64,000 nucleotides of DNA from NCBI RefSeq assembly GCF_038397745.1, contig NZ_CP151636.1, forward strand, positions 1,178,001 to 1,242,000. The letters are read 5' to 3'. The stretch comes from Microbacterium sp. LWH11-1.2 (lineage in GTDB: Bacteria; Actinomycetota; Actinomycetes; Actinomycetales; Microbacteriaceae). The notes under the pieces were generated by a model. That model ran no database searches and had not been told where the DNA came from. It was given only the letters and a program-made list of their open reading frames with translations. Each line of letters opens with the position of its first letter. Position 1 is the stretch's first letter. Made by a program: the position numbers and the translations under genes. Of this stretch, positions 33,247 through 42,176 are shown one piece after another.

Positions 33247-33960
33247 TCACTCGGCGGCGCGGTCGCCGCCGCGATGGGGGCTCGGATCGGGGGGAAGGAT
33301 CACCACGGGCGGTTGCGTTCGAGTCTGCGCCCGCCACCAGACCACGAATCCGGTGGCCGTGAAGGCGCCGTAGAACACGTACATCAGCCCGGTCGCGTAG
33401 TACCCCGAGCCGAACAGCAGAGGCACGCCGACGACGTCGACCGCGATCCAGATGAGCCAGAACTCGGTCCAGCCCTTGGCCATGCCGTAGGTCGCCAGCA
33501 GTGAGCCGACGAAGGTCCAGGCGTCGGCCCAGACCGGCTCCCACGACCCGAGGGCGCGGAACAGCGGAGTGAGCGCCACCGTGCCGATGACCATTCCGAG
33601 CACCAGTCCGATGCGCGCACTCGTCGGCGCCCACCGGGGACTCACCCGGCCGCCCTCGGCGTTCCGCCAGCGGACCCATCCGTAGATCGCGACCGCGATG
33701 AACATGACCTGCCGGCCGGCCTGTCCGAGCAGATGCGGCAGCGAGTGGTCGGGGCTGAGGATCGAACCGAGGAAGACGGTGAGCAGCAGCACGTTGCCGA
33801 TGATCCCGACCGGCCACGCCCAGATCTTCCGCCGCATGCCGCCGATCGCGCTCGCGAGGCCGAAGGCGTTGCCCACGACCTCGCGGATGAGCAGCGTCTG
33901 CCCGCCCGGCAGCACCCATTGCGAGTTGAAGGCCTCGGCGAGCCAGCGCAGCAGATCCAT
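33247..33960 (-). CDS. pnuC: PnuC-type nicotinamide riboside/mononucleotide transporter
   Basis: A 237-residue membrane protein with about seven spans. The PnuC pattern is seen in KIWAWPVGIIGNVLLLTVF, LGQAGRQVMFIAVAIYGWVR with the W-x-x-W core, and AKGWTEFWLIWIAVDVVGVP. It imports a vitamin B3 precursor for NAD synthesis by facilitated diffusion. It starts five bases after the GNAT gene, so the two are likely cotranscribed. I see no riboswitch or NrtR-like box upstream. Confidence 0.88.
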   Translation of the reverse strand: MDLLRWLAEAFNSQWVLPGGQTLLIREVVGNAFGLASAIGGMRRKIWAWPVGIIGNVLLLTVFLGSILSPDHSLPHLLGQAGRQVMFIAVAIYGWVRWRNAEGGRVSPRWAPTSARIGLVLGMVIGTVALTPLFRALGSWEPVWADAWTFVGSLLATYGMAKGWTEFWLIWIAVDVVGVPLLFGSGYYATGLMYVFYGAFTATGFVVWWRAQTRTQPPVVILPPDPSPHRGGDRAAE

Positions 33961-33965
33961 CGGGG

Positions 33966-34493
33966 TCAGCGCGCCGCGTCGGGCGCGGGGCGGTCGTCGA
34001 GCGTGAGCTGGAGCATGCTCAGGTCGAGCCAGCGTCCGAACTTCGCCCCGACCTGCGGCATCCGTCCGACCTCGGCGAAGCCGAGCCGCTCGTGCAGCAC
34101 GATCGAGGCGACGTTCCCGCTCTCGATGCCGCCGATCATGACGTGGATGCCGGCCGCGCGGGCTCGCTCGATGAGCGCGGCCATCAGGGTCTTCCCGATG
34201 CCGCGGCCGCGCTGATCGCCGCGCACGTACACGGAGTGCTCGACGGTGTGCCGGTAGCCGCTGTGCGGCCGCCACTGCGCGAACGACGCGTATCCGAGCA
34301 CGCCGCTCTCGTCGGCGGCGACGATGACCGGATACCCGCGTGTCCTCCGATCGGCGAGCCAGGCGGCGCGGTCGGCGACGTCGACCGCGTCCTCGTTCCA
34401 GATCGAGGTGGTGTGCACCACGGCATGGTTGTGGATCTCGGTGATCGTGGGGAGGTCCGACTCATCGGCATCCCTGATCTGCACGGCTGTCAT
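33966..34493 (-). CDS. GNAT family N-acetyltransferase (phosphinothricin acetyltransferase-like)
   Basis: A 175-residue acetyltransferase. The start has IRDADESDLPTITEIHNHAV, and TTSIWNED resembles the PAT/MddA branch. The acetyl-CoA loop is VRGDQRGRGIGKTLMAALIE, followed by MIGGIESGNVASIVLHERLG. Such enzymes acetylate phosphinothricin, methionine sulfoximine or similar amino-acid analogues. The start at 34493 follows GAGAGA. Confidence 0.87.
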   Translation of the reverse strand: MTAVQIRDADESDLPTITEIHNHAVVHTTSIWNEDAVDVADRAAWLADRRTRGYPVIVAADESGVLGYASFAQWRPHSGYRHTVEHSVYVRGDQRGRGIGKTLMAALIERARAAGIHVMIGGIESGNVASIVLHERLGFAEVGRMPQVGAKFGRWLDLSMLQLTLDDRPAPDAAR

Positions 34494-34554
34494 CGGGGTC
34501 TCTCGTCTTCTGCGCTTCGGGTGCGCATCGCCGACGCTAGCAGGATGCCGGGGG

Positions 34555-35760
34555 TCAGACGTCGCGCGAGTGCGGTGCCTTCGCGCGGAGCGCATCCCGC
34601 ACGAGGATCGCGCGGCGCATGTCGACCATGATCGGATCGAAGAACCGCTCGCGGTACCGGGCCTCGCTCACGGCGGAGAACACGAACGGCAGCGAGGCGA
34701 TCAGCGAGAGCAGCATGGCGGCCTTCAACAGGTTCACCGTGAGCGGCAGCTCGACGCCGGCGACGATGAGAGGCTCGACGATCAGCGGCTGGGACTCGCT
34801 GCCGGGACCGAGCCAGATCTCCACGACGCCGATCGGGATCGCGATGCTCCCGATGATGATCAGGAGGGCGGCGAGCAGCAGCGCGAAGAACAGCGCCTGC
34901 AGCAGCTGGGCGATGGTCATCGCGATCAGGATGTTGAAGCGCTGCGGTGCACGGAGACGCTGGTGCTCCGCCGGCGCCGGAAGGTGCTCGGCCGGGGTGT
35001 CGGCGAGCATCGCCCTCCGCTGGACCTCGGTGGGCGCCTGGGCGTCGTCGTCGATCTCGGACGCGCTGACCCGGAGCACGACGATGCCCGCGAGGATCGC
35101 GACGACCAATCCCACGAGGGCGATCGATCCCCAGTGCAGCGCGGACGCCATCTGCCACACCTCGGCCGAGAAGAACGCGAACACGACGAGCATCAGGATC
35201 ACGGGCAGGGCGATCGACGCCATGTGACCGATCGCCGAGGCGTTGTGCACGGCGAGGCGCGATGCCCAGGAGATCAGGGCGCCGCCGCCCATGCCGGTGA
35301 CGAGCACGCAGAGGATGAGGACGAGCAGAGCCCAGAAGACCGGGCCGACGGTCGCCCGCGGATTGTTCTGGTAGCCGAAGACGATGATCCCGGCGAGACA
35401 CGCGATGATGAGCGCGAGCGCGATGAGCGTCCCGATGCCGACCGAGAGCCGGCGCAGGATGGCGCGGGCCGCGACGTAGCCGCCCCAGGTGGCGACGACG
35501 GTGAGAGCGAGGACGCCGACGACGACGAGGGTCAGCAGCGCGGCTTCGCCGGCTGTCGAGTCCTCGGCGAACTCGACGGTCAGCTCGATCCCGTCGCCGA
35601 CCAGGTAGACGAGGATCGCCACGCCCACGATCAGCGGTGCGACGCGGCGGGGGAGATCGGTGAACCAGCGCCTCAGCGGGACGAAGGTGGGAAGCCCCTG
35701 CTCGCGGAACCAGCGATCGGCATCGCGCTTCGCGCTCCGGTTGCTCGGGGATGCGGACAT
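34555..35760 (-). CDS. Uncharacterised polytopic membrane protein
   Basis: A 401-residue protein with about nine hydrophobic segments, for example APLIVGVAILVYLVGDGIEL, LLTLVVVGVLALTVVATWGG and FWALLVLILCVLVTGMGGGA. A cytoplasmic Asp/Glu-rich stretch (near residue 240) precedes the last four spans, and the C-terminus is basic. I do not recognise a family. It starts 20 bases after the DUF808 gene and may be cotranscribed with it. Confidence 0.75.
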   Translation of the reverse strand: MSASPSNRSAKRDADRWFREQGLPTFVPLRRWFTDLPRRVAPLIVGVAILVYLVGDGIELTVEFAEDSTAGEAALLTLVVVGVLALTVVATWGGYVAARAILRRLSVGIGTLIALALIIACLAGIIVFGYQNNPRATVGPVFWALLVLILCVLVTGMGGGALISWASRLAVHNASAIGHMASIALPVILMLVVFAFFSAEVWQMASALHWGSIALVGLVVAILAGIVVLRVSASEIDDDAQAPTEVQRRAMLADTPAEHLPAPAEHQRLRAPQRFNILIAMTIAQLLQALFFALLLAALLIIIGSIAIPIGVVEIWLGPGSESQPLIVEPLIVAGVELPLTVNLLKAAMLLSLIASLPFVFSAVSEARYRERFFDPIMVDMRRAILVRDALRAKAPHSRDV

Positions 35761-35780
35761 GCGATGAGACTACTCGCGGG

Positions 35781-36698
35781 TCAGACGTGCACGTCGGCGG
35801 GGGATTCCTCGCCCTCGTGGAAGCTCGGCTTCTTGCCCAGCATCCGTCCGATGCCGAGCACGATGACGACGATCAGCAGGCCGAGCGCGAGGCCGGCGAT
35901 CGCCGAGATGATGGTGTCGACGATCCAGACGACGACCGCGCCGGCCGGCTCGAGCGCGTGCTCGACGGCATGCAGCACGTCGACCGGGAAGTGCCAGCCG
36001 ACCTCGCCGAGGTTCACGAGCACGAGGTGGCCGCCGACCCAGAGCATCGCGACCGTGCCGAGGATGCTGATGAAGCGGAAGACCGCGGGCATCGATCGCA
36101 CGATCCGGGTGCCGGTGTGACGGACGCGCTGCACCGGGTTCTTCGCCATCTTCAGGCCGATGTCGTCGATCTTCACCAGCAGTGCGACGGCTCCGTAGAC
36201 GACGCCGGTCATCAGCAGGGCGATCACGGCGAGGATCGCGAGGGTCGTCCAGATGTCGAGACCCGCCTCGAGGTTCGCGAGCGAGATCAGCATGATCTCG
36301 GTGGAGAGGATGAGGTCGGTGCGCACGGCGCCGAGCACGAGCTTCTTCTCATCGCGCGCGCCCTCGTCGGCGTGGCCGTGCTGCACGCCGAACCACTCCA
36401 GCACCTTCTCGGCACCTTCGAAGCAGAGGTACGCACCGCCGACGATCAGCAGGTACGGCAGCACCCACGGCGCGAAGGCGGTGAGCAGCAGCGCCGCCGG
36501 GATGATGATGAGGAACTTGTTCGCGAGCGAACCGAGAGCGATCTTGCCGACGACGGGCAGCTCGCGGGCCGGCGTGATCCCCTGCACGTACTGCGGTGTG
36601 ACCGCGGCGTCGTCGATCACGACGCCCGCCGCCTTCGCGGAGGCCTTCATCGCGGCGCTCAGGATGTCGTCGACGACGGCGAGAAGTCCAACGGACAT
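35781..36698 (-). CDS. DUF808 (YedI-type) membrane protein
   Basis: A 305-residue membrane protein. It opens MSVGLLAVVDDILSAAMKAS, then GVVIDDAAVTPQYVQG and the span ANKFLIIIPAALLLTAFAPW. The central FEGAEKVLEW and AVRTDLILSTEIMLISL are typical of DUF808. The function is unknown. The start at 36698 is where the family begins; no strong ribosome binding site is seen. It is divergent from msrB across 152 bases. Confidence 0.88.
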   Translation of the reverse strand: MSVGLLAVVDDILSAAMKASAKAAGVVIDDAAVTPQYVQGITPARELPVVGKIALGSLANKFLIIIPAALLLTAFAPWVLPYLLIVGGAYLCFEGAEKVLEWFGVQHGHADEGARDEKKLVLGAVRTDLILSTEIMLISLANLEAGLDIWTTLAILAVIALLMTGVVYGAVALLVKIDDIGLKMAKNPVQRVRHTGTRIVRSMPAVFRFISILGTVAMLWVGGHLVLVNLGEVGWHFPVDVLHAVEHALEPAGAVVVWIVDTIISAIAGLALGLLIVVIVLGIGRMLGKKPSFHEGEESPADVHV

Positions 36699-36850
36699 GT
36701 GTTCCCCCAGGGTCTGTGGTTCAGGGGGCAACTCTATCGAGTCGGGTGAAACTCACAGCCCGCTCCCAGTCCCACGGGACCAAAACGGGACCGGCATCCG
36801 TTCTCCTCTAGTGACGGCGCAGCCAGCGACGTCGGACAAGGAGTCAGATC

Positions 36851-37324
36851 ATGTCGAACGACTACGGCAGGACCCCCGAGGCGGTCAGTGCCCTCACGCA
36901 TCTGCAGTACGAGGTGACCCAGCAGGACGCGACGGAGCCGCCGTTCCGCAACGCCTACTGGAACACCCATGACGACGGCATCTACGTCGACGTCGTCTCC
37001 GGCGAGCCACTGTTCTCGTCCACCGACAAGTTCGACAGCGGCACCGGATGGCCGAGCTTCACCAAGCCCATCGATGCGGATGCCGTGACCACGCGCACCG
37101 ACCGCAAGCTGTTCATGAAGCGCACCGAAGCGCGCTCGGCCGGCGCCGACAGCCACCTGGGCCACGTCTTCGACGACGGACCGCGCGACGCGGGAGGATT
37201 GCGGTACTGCATGAACTCCGCCGCTCTCCGGTTCATCCCCGCTGACAGGCTCGAGGAAGAGGGGTACGGTCGCTACAGCCGCCTCTTCGACACCACCACC
37301 GATATCTCTGAGGAGCAGTCATGA
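36851..37324 (+). CDS. msrB: Methionine-R-sulfoxide reductase MsrB, non-zinc type
   Basis: A 157-residue MsrB with [27 protein letters not shown] and the catalytic Cys120 in [14 protein letters not shown]. Both CxxC zinc pairs of classical MsrB are absent: [13 protein letters not shown] stands where the first pair would be and [10 protein letters not shown] where the second would be. It reduces the R-isomer of methionine sulfoxide and needs thioredoxin. AAGGAG precedes the ATG. It is followed by an overlapping msrA. Confidence 0.94.
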   Translation: MSNDYGRTPEAVSALTHLQYEVTQQDATEPPFRNAYWNTHDDGIYVDVVSGEPLFSSTDKFDSGTGWPSFTKPIDADAVTTRTDRKLFMKRTEARSAGADSHLGHVFDDGPRDAGGLRYCMNSAALRFIPADRLEEEGYGRYSRLFDTTTDISEEQS

Positions 37325-37863
37325 CCGACACCGGAACCATCACCCGCACCCCCGGCACCGAGACCGCCGTCCTGGCCGGTGGCTGTTTCTGGGGCATGGA
37401 GGACCTGATCCGCCGCCAGCCCGGCGTGCTCGACACGCGCGTCGGCTACACCGGAGGCTCGAACGACCACGCGACGTACCGTAACCACCCGGGTCACGCC
37501 GAGGCCGTGGAGATCGTGTTCGACCCGTCGAAGACGACCTACCGCGACATCCTCGCGTTCTTCTTCCAGATCCACGACCCGTCGACCAAGGACCGTCAGG
37601 GCAACGACATCGGCTCGAGCTACCGCTCGGCGATCTTCCCGCTCAGCCCCGAGCAGGAGACCGTCGCGCGCGACACGATCGCCGACGTCGACGCCTCCGG
37701 TCTCTGGCCGGGCAAGGCCGTGACCACGATCGAGCCCGAGGGTCCGTTCTGGCAGGCCGAGGAGGAGCACCAGGACTACCTGATCAAGTACCCGAACGGC
37801 TACACCTGCCACTTCCCGCGTGCGGGATGGGTGCTGCCGAAGCGTGAGAGCGCGACCGTCTGA
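37321..37863 (+). CDS. msrA: Methionine-S-sulfoxide reductase MsrA
   Basis: A 180-residue MsrA. The catalytic motif is [13 protein letters not shown] (Cys22), followed by [26 protein letters not shown] and [20 protein letters not shown]. It repairs the S-isomer of methionine sulfoxide. The ATG overlaps the msrB stop (ATGA), so both isomers are handled by one coupled operon. Confidence 0.96.
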   Translation: MTDTGTITRTPGTETAVLAGGCFWGMEDLIRRQPGVLDTRVGYTGGSNDHATYRNHPGHAEAVEIVFDPSKTTYRDILAFFFQIHDPSTKDRQGNDIGSSYRSAIFPLSPEQETVARDTIADVDASGLWPGKAVTTIEPEGPFWQAEEEHQDYLIKYPNGYTCHFPRAGWVLPKRESATV

Positions 37864-37874
37864 CCGTCACGGTG

Positions 37875-37926
37875 CTTCGACAAGCTCAGCAGCCCCGTCC
37901 GCTGGGTCCCTGAGCCTGTCGAAGGG
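37875..37926. repeat. Inverted pair of the interspersed CCCTGAGCCTGTCGAAGG repeat
   Basis: CTTCGACAAGCTCAG (37875-37889) faces CTGAGCCTGTCGAAG (37910-37924). The two pair over 15 bases with one mismatch around a 20-base loop, directly after msrA. The right-hand copy carries the full unit, GGGTCCCTGAGC to CGAAGGG at 37904-37926, the same as in the GH36 gene. Confidence 0.9.
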
Positions 37927-37955
37927 CCCTCCGTCTCTCAAGGCGGAGGGCCTTC
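37921..37955. terminator. Hairpin terminator after msrA
   Basis: GGCCCTCCG (37925-37933) pairs with CGGAGGGCC (37944-37952) around a 10-base loop, with GAAG before and TTC after extending the stem. It overlaps the last bases of the interspersed repeat copy and would end the msrB-msrA message. Confidence 0.75.
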
Positions 37956-38097
37956 ATCGTGCCCGGGCCTCGTAGGAGCCACCGCCGCGCGCGACGTGGG
38001 AGGAGATCTCCGCGTCGGGAGGAGCGGATGCTTCGCATCCTCAGCCCATGCGTGTGATCTCAGCCCGACGATGCGCCGCATGACCCGGGCTTGGGCG

Positions 38098-38907
38098 TCA
38101 GCCCTCCGCGAGGAAGGCCAGCGCGGCTTCCTTGAAGTCCCGCGAGCCCGGCGCGTTGAAGTGGTTGCGGTTCGGGATCTCGAAGAACCGCCCGTCGTGG
38201 GCGGCGGATGCCAGGGCGCGCGAACCTTCGATGATCGCGTCCTTCGATCCGGTGGCGAACAGGATCGGGCGGGCGGGCGCATCCGCCGGATCCGGGTCGA
38301 TCGTGCCGGATGCCCGCATCCCCTCGGCCAGCGCGACGAGCGCCTGCAGGTCATTGCCCGGCACCCGCTCGGTGAGGGCGATGTAGTTCTGCGTCGTCTG
38401 ATCCGCCACGGGGGTGCCGTCGGCGATGTACGCCCGCACTTGGTCGAGATCCAGCCGTGCGAGGGGGATGCCGTCGGGCACGCCACCGAGCACCGCGCGG
38501 CCGATCCGCTGCGGCAGGTCGCGCACGACCTCCCAGCCGACGCGCGCGCCGAGCGAGTACCCCACGTAGAACGCGTCGTCGACGAGGTACGCGTCCATGA
38601 CGGACTCGACGTCGGTCGCGAGGGTGCGGATGCCGTAGTCCTCCGGCTGATGCGGCTTCGCGCTGTTCCCGTGCCCGCGCTGGTCGAGGGCGAGCACCCG
38701 GTAGCCGGCACGGGTCAGCTCGCGCACCCAGCCGGTGAGCACCCAGTTGTCGCGCGCGTTGGATGCGAAGCCGTGCACGGCCACGACGACCGGGGCATCC
38801 AGGTCGCCCCAGGTGTAGGTCGCAAGCCGGGTGCCGTCTGCCGCGTACACCTGCTGCGGGTCGGGCATGCTGGTCAGGTCGGAGAGAGGGACAGCCACGG
38901 CATCCAT
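38098..38907 (-). CDS. Alpha/beta hydrolase
   Basis: A 269-residue hydrolase of the epoxide-hydrolase/esterase-like type. VVAVHGFASNARDNW carries the oxyanion loop, LALDQRGHGNSAKP follows strand four, the nucleophile elbow is VGYSLGARVG, and the catalytic His lies in IPNRNHFNAPGS. The substrate is unknown. It may start 13 codons later at the second Met. Downstream, small dyads (38026-38040 and 38071-38081) could help end transcription. Confidence 0.88.
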   Translation of the reverse strand: MDAVAVPLSDLTSMPDPQQVYAADGTRLATYTWGDLDAPVVVAVHGFASNARDNWVLTGWVRELTRAGYRVLALDQRGHGNSAKPHQPEDYGIRTLATDVESVMDAYLVDDAFYVGYSLGARVGWEVVRDLPQRIGRAVLGGVPDGIPLARLDLDQVRAYIADGTPVADQTTQNYIALTERVPGNDLQALVALAEGMRASGTIDPDPADAPARPILFATGSKDAIIEGSRALASAAHDGRFFEIPNRNHFNAPGSRDFKEAALAFLAEG

Positions 38908-38993
38908 TCTGGCCCCACCCGGTGTCGATCAGGGCGGTCGGGATGGTCTTTCTGCGTAACCCTGATGGCGTCAGCCATCACCCGCATGAGAGC

Positions 38994-39092
38994 GTGAGTG
39001 CGGGAGATGTCGCCCACGGCATCCGTGCTCTCGCCGAAGCTGTGCTGCAGCTCGGCGTCGAGTCCCGGACGAGTCTCGAGAGGATCCGCTGA
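38994..39092 (+). CDS. Possible 32-residue upstream ORF
   Basis: A GTG at 38994 opens a short frame (MSAGDVAHGIRALAEAVLQL, then GVESRTSLERIR) that ends TGA at 39090-39092, overlapping the ATG of the YoaK-type gene (TGATG). The overlap suggests a coupled leader peptide, but there is no ribosome binding site or family match, so it may be chance. Confidence 0.2.
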   Translation: MSAGDVAHGIRALAEAVLQLGVESRTSLERIR

Positions 39093-39799
39093 TGGCGACA
39101 CCGGTGATCGCCCCGCGGTCGGGGGAGCGTGCGCCCACCGTCACGCTCTGGATGATGATGGCGCTGACGTTCGTCACCGGGCTGGTCGACGCGGTCGGAT
39201 TCCTCGGGCTCGATCGAGTGTTCGTGGGCAACATGACCGGGAACATCGTGATCCTCGGCATGGCTGTCGCGGGGGCGGACGATCTGCCGGTGCTCGGGCC
39301 CGCGATCGCGCTGGGGACCTTCACCGTCGGGGCGTACATCGGCGGGATGGTCCTTCGTCGCCGTCGGAGGGAGTGGAGCGGCGGGGTGTCTCTCCTGCTC
39401 CTCACGGGGGCCTTCGTCCTCGCCCTGCTCGGGGTGGCGTATCTCATCCCCGATTGGGCGGCGTCCGACGTGCTCGAGCTCATCGCCTCCTCGACCACGG
39501 CCGCGGCGATGGGCATGCAGGCGGCGGTCGCACGCAGTCTCGCCGTCGCCGACGTGACGACTGTCGTCGTGACCTCCACCCTCACCTCTCTCGCGAGCGA
39601 GTCTCTGGTCGACGGCGGGGTGAAGGGTGTGTGGAACCGGCGTTTCGCCGCGATCGCGATCATCTTCGTCGGGGCGCTCGTCGGCGCGCTGCTCCTGCGC
39701 TTCGGTGTGGCCGTGCCGCTGCTGCTCGCGGGCGCGCTCACCGTCGCGGTGGTCGCGTTCGGTCATCGCTCGCTCCACACGCGTGCGGTCGCCGTCTGA
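39092..39799 (+). CDS. YoaK/DUF1275 family membrane protein
   Basis: A 235-residue membrane protein with about six spans. The family motif is VTGLVDAVGFLGLDRVFVGN followed by MTGN and a span. Later strings are AAAMGMQAAVARSLAVADVT and TSTLTSLASE. The function is unknown. The ATG at 39092 has no strong ribosome binding site of its own and overlaps the end of a 32-residue ORF. Confidence 0.88.
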   Translation: MATPVIAPRSGERAPTVTLWMMMALTFVTGLVDAVGFLGLDRVFVGNMTGNIVILGMAVAGADDLPVLGPAIALGTFTVGAYIGGMVLRRRRREWSGGVSLLLLTGAFVLALLGVAYLIPDWAASDVLELIASSTTAAAMGMQAAVARSLAVADVTTVVVTSTLTSLASESLVDGGVKGVWNRRFAAIAIIFVGALVGALLLRFGVAVPLLLAGALTVAVVAFGHRSLHTRAVAV

Positions 39800-39842
39800 T
39801 CGCTCGCTGTTCGCGACCGTGGCGGGCTGACCCGAACCGCCT

Positions 39843-40439
39843 TCACTTGGATTCGGCGGCCCCCGCGGTGACGGAGGCGAGTTCGGCCGCGCCGAGCGAC
39901 GAGTGCAGCGGAAGCGTCGGGCGGAGTGCCGCGAGGATGCTCTCGGCCGACGACCCGCTGAACACGAAGACCGGACCGGTCGCTCCGGCATAGGTCTCGT
40001 CGTGCCAGCCGATCGCCCCGGATCCGAGGGCGGCCTGGAGGGCGATGGTCACACCCGTCAGATCCTCGGATGCCGCGCTGTGGAGGTGCGTGCGCAGCAG
40101 CACGTACTCCGTGGAGCCGACCGGATGCTTCCGCCCGTCGACAGCGACCCATGAGCCGCGGGCGATGCCGTTGCTCTCGAGGACCCCGAGGAGCTCGATG
40201 ATCGCGCGGTCGATGTCGACCGCCGTCACAGTGAGCTCGATGTCGGCCGCCACGGGCTCGCCCTCGGCCGACAGTTCGGTACCGCCGCCGTCGATCACCG
40301 CGGACGCGTCGAGCTGGGGCAGCAGCGTCCCGACGATCCCGTCCTCCTGCGCATGCCGCACGTGCGGCGACATCGGCTGTGCGAAATGGATGGTCACGGC
40401 GTGCGTGGAGCGCTGGGGCTTCCGTGAGAACAGGGGCAT
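39843..40439 (-). CDS. Hypothetical protein, 198 residues
   Basis: No family is recognised. The protein is soluble, begins MPLFSRKPQRSTHAVTIHFA, contains TELSAEGEPVAADIELTVTA and AIIELLGVLESNGIARGSWV, and ends in an Ala-rich tail. The alternating beta/alpha pattern and codon use are normal for the genome, so it is probably a real gene. It converges on the YoaK-type gene with 43 bases between them. Confidence 0.7.
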   Translation of the reverse strand: MPLFSRKPQRSTHAVTIHFAQPMSPHVRHAQEDGIVGTLLPQLDASAVIDGGGTELSAEGEPVAADIELTVTAVDIDRAIIELLGVLESNGIARGSWVAVDGRKHPVGSTEYVLLRTHLHSAASEDLTGVTIALQAALGSGAIGWHDETYAGATGPVFVFSGSSAESILAALRPTLPLHSSLGAAELASVTAGAAESK

Positions 40440-40509
40440 GCCGATACGGTACTGCGCGGCGTTCCGGCGGAGCCGGCATACCGGTATGCCGTCGGGGCGG
40501 CCTCACACG

Positions 40510-40580
40510 ATGAAGGAGATCTCAGGTTCTGAAGGAGCATCCGTGGGATTCGGTCCTGCAGAACGTGAGATCTCCTTCAT
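40510..40580. terminator. Long 22-bp inverted repeat behind katA
   Basis: Arms 40510-40531 (starting ATGAAGGAGATCTCA) and 40559-40580 (ending TGAGATCTCCTTCAT) match over 21 of 22 bases around a 27-base loop. The structure lies 60 bases beyond the katA stop and upstream of the leftward hypothetical gene. Its position suggests a terminator, but the stem is far longer than the other terminators in this window and has no U-tract, so another role is possible. Confidence 0.6.
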
Positions 40581-40640
40581 TCCGTGCGAGGAGACGCGGA
40601 TGCTGCGCGGCGAGGCCGTGCCCCGCCGCGCAGCGCCGTC

Positions 40641-42110
40641 TCAGACCGCGCGGCGCAGGGCCTCGCCGAGCGCGGCATCCACGTTCGTCCAGTACTGGAA
40701 GAACCGCTCGCGGATCTCGTCGATCGTGATGCCGCGGCCCTGACCGGTCAGGGTCTCGAGGAACCGGGCGCGCTGCTCGTCGTCGAAGACCGTGCGGTAC
40801 AGGGTGCCGGCCTGACCGAAGTCGTCGTCGTCGAGGTGCAGCGTCGCGGCACTGCGCATGAGCTCGCCGTCGGACTCCCAGCTCGCCTCGACGCCGGCGA
40901 CCGGGTCGGCCTCGGGCCCGCCGGCAGCGCCGAAGGAGTTGGGCGTGTAGACGCGGTGCTCGGCCGGGTTCGGCTTGTACTGCATCTGGCCCTCGTGCAT
41001 GTAGTTGCGCACCTCGGCCGCGTGCGGCTGGTTGACGGGCAGCTGGTTGTAGTTCGCGCCGATGCGGTAGCGCTGCGCGTCGGAGTAGGCGAAGACGCGG
41101 GCCATGAGCATCTTGTCGGGCGAGATGCCCGTGCCGGGAACCTGGTTGCCCGGCGAGAAGGCGGCCTGCTCGATCTCGGCGAAGAAGTTCTGCGGGTTGC
41201 GGTCCAGCGTGAACGTGCCGACCTTGATGCGCGGGTAGTCCTTCTTCGACCACGTCTTGGTCAGGTCGAACGGGTTGAAGCGGTACTCCTTGGCCTCGTC
41301 GTACGGCATGACCTGCACGTAGACATCCCACGACGGGTAGTCGCCGGTGTTGATCGCGTCGAACAGGTCGCGACGGTAGAAGTCGGCATCCGATCCTGCG
41401 AGCTCCTGCGCCTCGGCGGCGCCCATCGCCTCGACACCCTGCTTCGACAGGAAGTGGTACTGCACCCAGAAGCGCTCGCCCGCGGCGTTGACCCACTGGT
41501 AGGTGTGCGAGCCGTAGCCGTTCATGTGCCGCCAGCTGCGGGGGAGTCCGCGGTCGCCCATCAGGTAGGTGACCTGGTGCGCGGTCTCGGGGGAGAGGGT
41601 CCAGAAGTCCCACTGCATGTCGGCGTCGCGCAGGCCGGAGTCGCCGAGGCGCTTCTGCGAGTGGATGAAGTCGGGGAACTTCATGGCGTCGCGCAGGAAG
41701 AAGGTCGGAGTGTTGTTGCCGACGATGTCGAGGTTGCCCTCGGTCGTGTAGAAGCGCAGCGCGAAGCCGCGCACGTCGCGCCACGTGTCGGGGGATCCCT
41801 GCTCGCCGGCGACCGAGGAGAAGCGGAGGAGCGTCTCACTCACGGCGCCCGGCTGGAAGGCCGCCGCCCGCGTGTAGGCCGAGACGTCTTCGGTCACCTC
41901 GAACGTGCCGAACGCGCCGCCGCCCTTGGCGTGCGGGTTGCGCTCCGGCACGCGCTCCCGGTTGAAGGAGGCGAGCTTCTCGACGAGGTAGCGGTCGTGC
42001 AGGACGGTGGGCCCGTCGGCACCCACGGTCAGCGAGTGGGCGTCACTCGGTGCCGGGGTACCGGTCTGCGTCGTGGTGGCCGGCTTCGCCGGGATGTGCG
42101 GATTCGTCAT
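40641..42110 (-). CDS. katA: Monofunctional haem catalase
   Basis: A 489-residue small-subunit catalase. The active-site His60 is in [16 protein letters not shown], the distal Asn is in [14 protein letters not shown], and the haem-ligating Tyr is in [14 protein letters not shown]. It breaks down hydrogen peroxide in the cytoplasm. AGGAGAAGAA precedes the ATG. It lies 66 bases after a Fur-family gene in the same direction, the usual furA-katA arrangement, and is therefore peroxide- or iron-responsive. Confidence 0.97.
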   Translation of the reverse strand: MTNPHIPAKPATTTQTGTPAPSDAHSLTVGADGPTVLHDRYLVEKLASFNRERVPERNPHAKGGGAFGTFEVTEDVSAYTRAAAFQPGAVSETLLRFSSVAGEQGSPDTWRDVRGFALRFYTTEGNLDIVGNNTPTFFLRDAMKFPDFIHSQKRLGDSGLRDADMQWDFWTLSPETAHQVTYLMGDRGLPRSWRHMNGYGSHTYQWVNAAGERFWVQYHFLSKQGVEAMGAAEAQELAGSDADFYRRDLFDAINTGDYPSWDVYVQVMPYDEAKEYRFNPFDLTKTWSKKDYPRIKVGTFTLDRNPQNFFAEIEQAAFSPGNQVPGTGISPDKMLMARVFAYSDAQRYRIGANYNQLPVNQPHAAEVRNYMHEGQMQYKPNPAEHRVYTPNSFGAAGGPEADPVAGVEASWESDGELMRSAATLHLDDDDFGQAGTLYRTVFDDEQRARFLETLTGQGRGITIDEIRERFFQYWTNVDAALGEALRRAV

Positions 42111-42176
42111 TTCTTCTCCTTCTGCGCGCAGGCGCGACGAGTACCCCTGCCCGGGCGGGCAGGCGGGCGCGTCGGA

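Noticed and set aside
40510..40580. Mobile element ends (IS or MITE)
   Set aside because: The inverted repeat encloses only 27 bases, with no gene and no flanking direct repeat visible, so a hairpin is the simpler reading.
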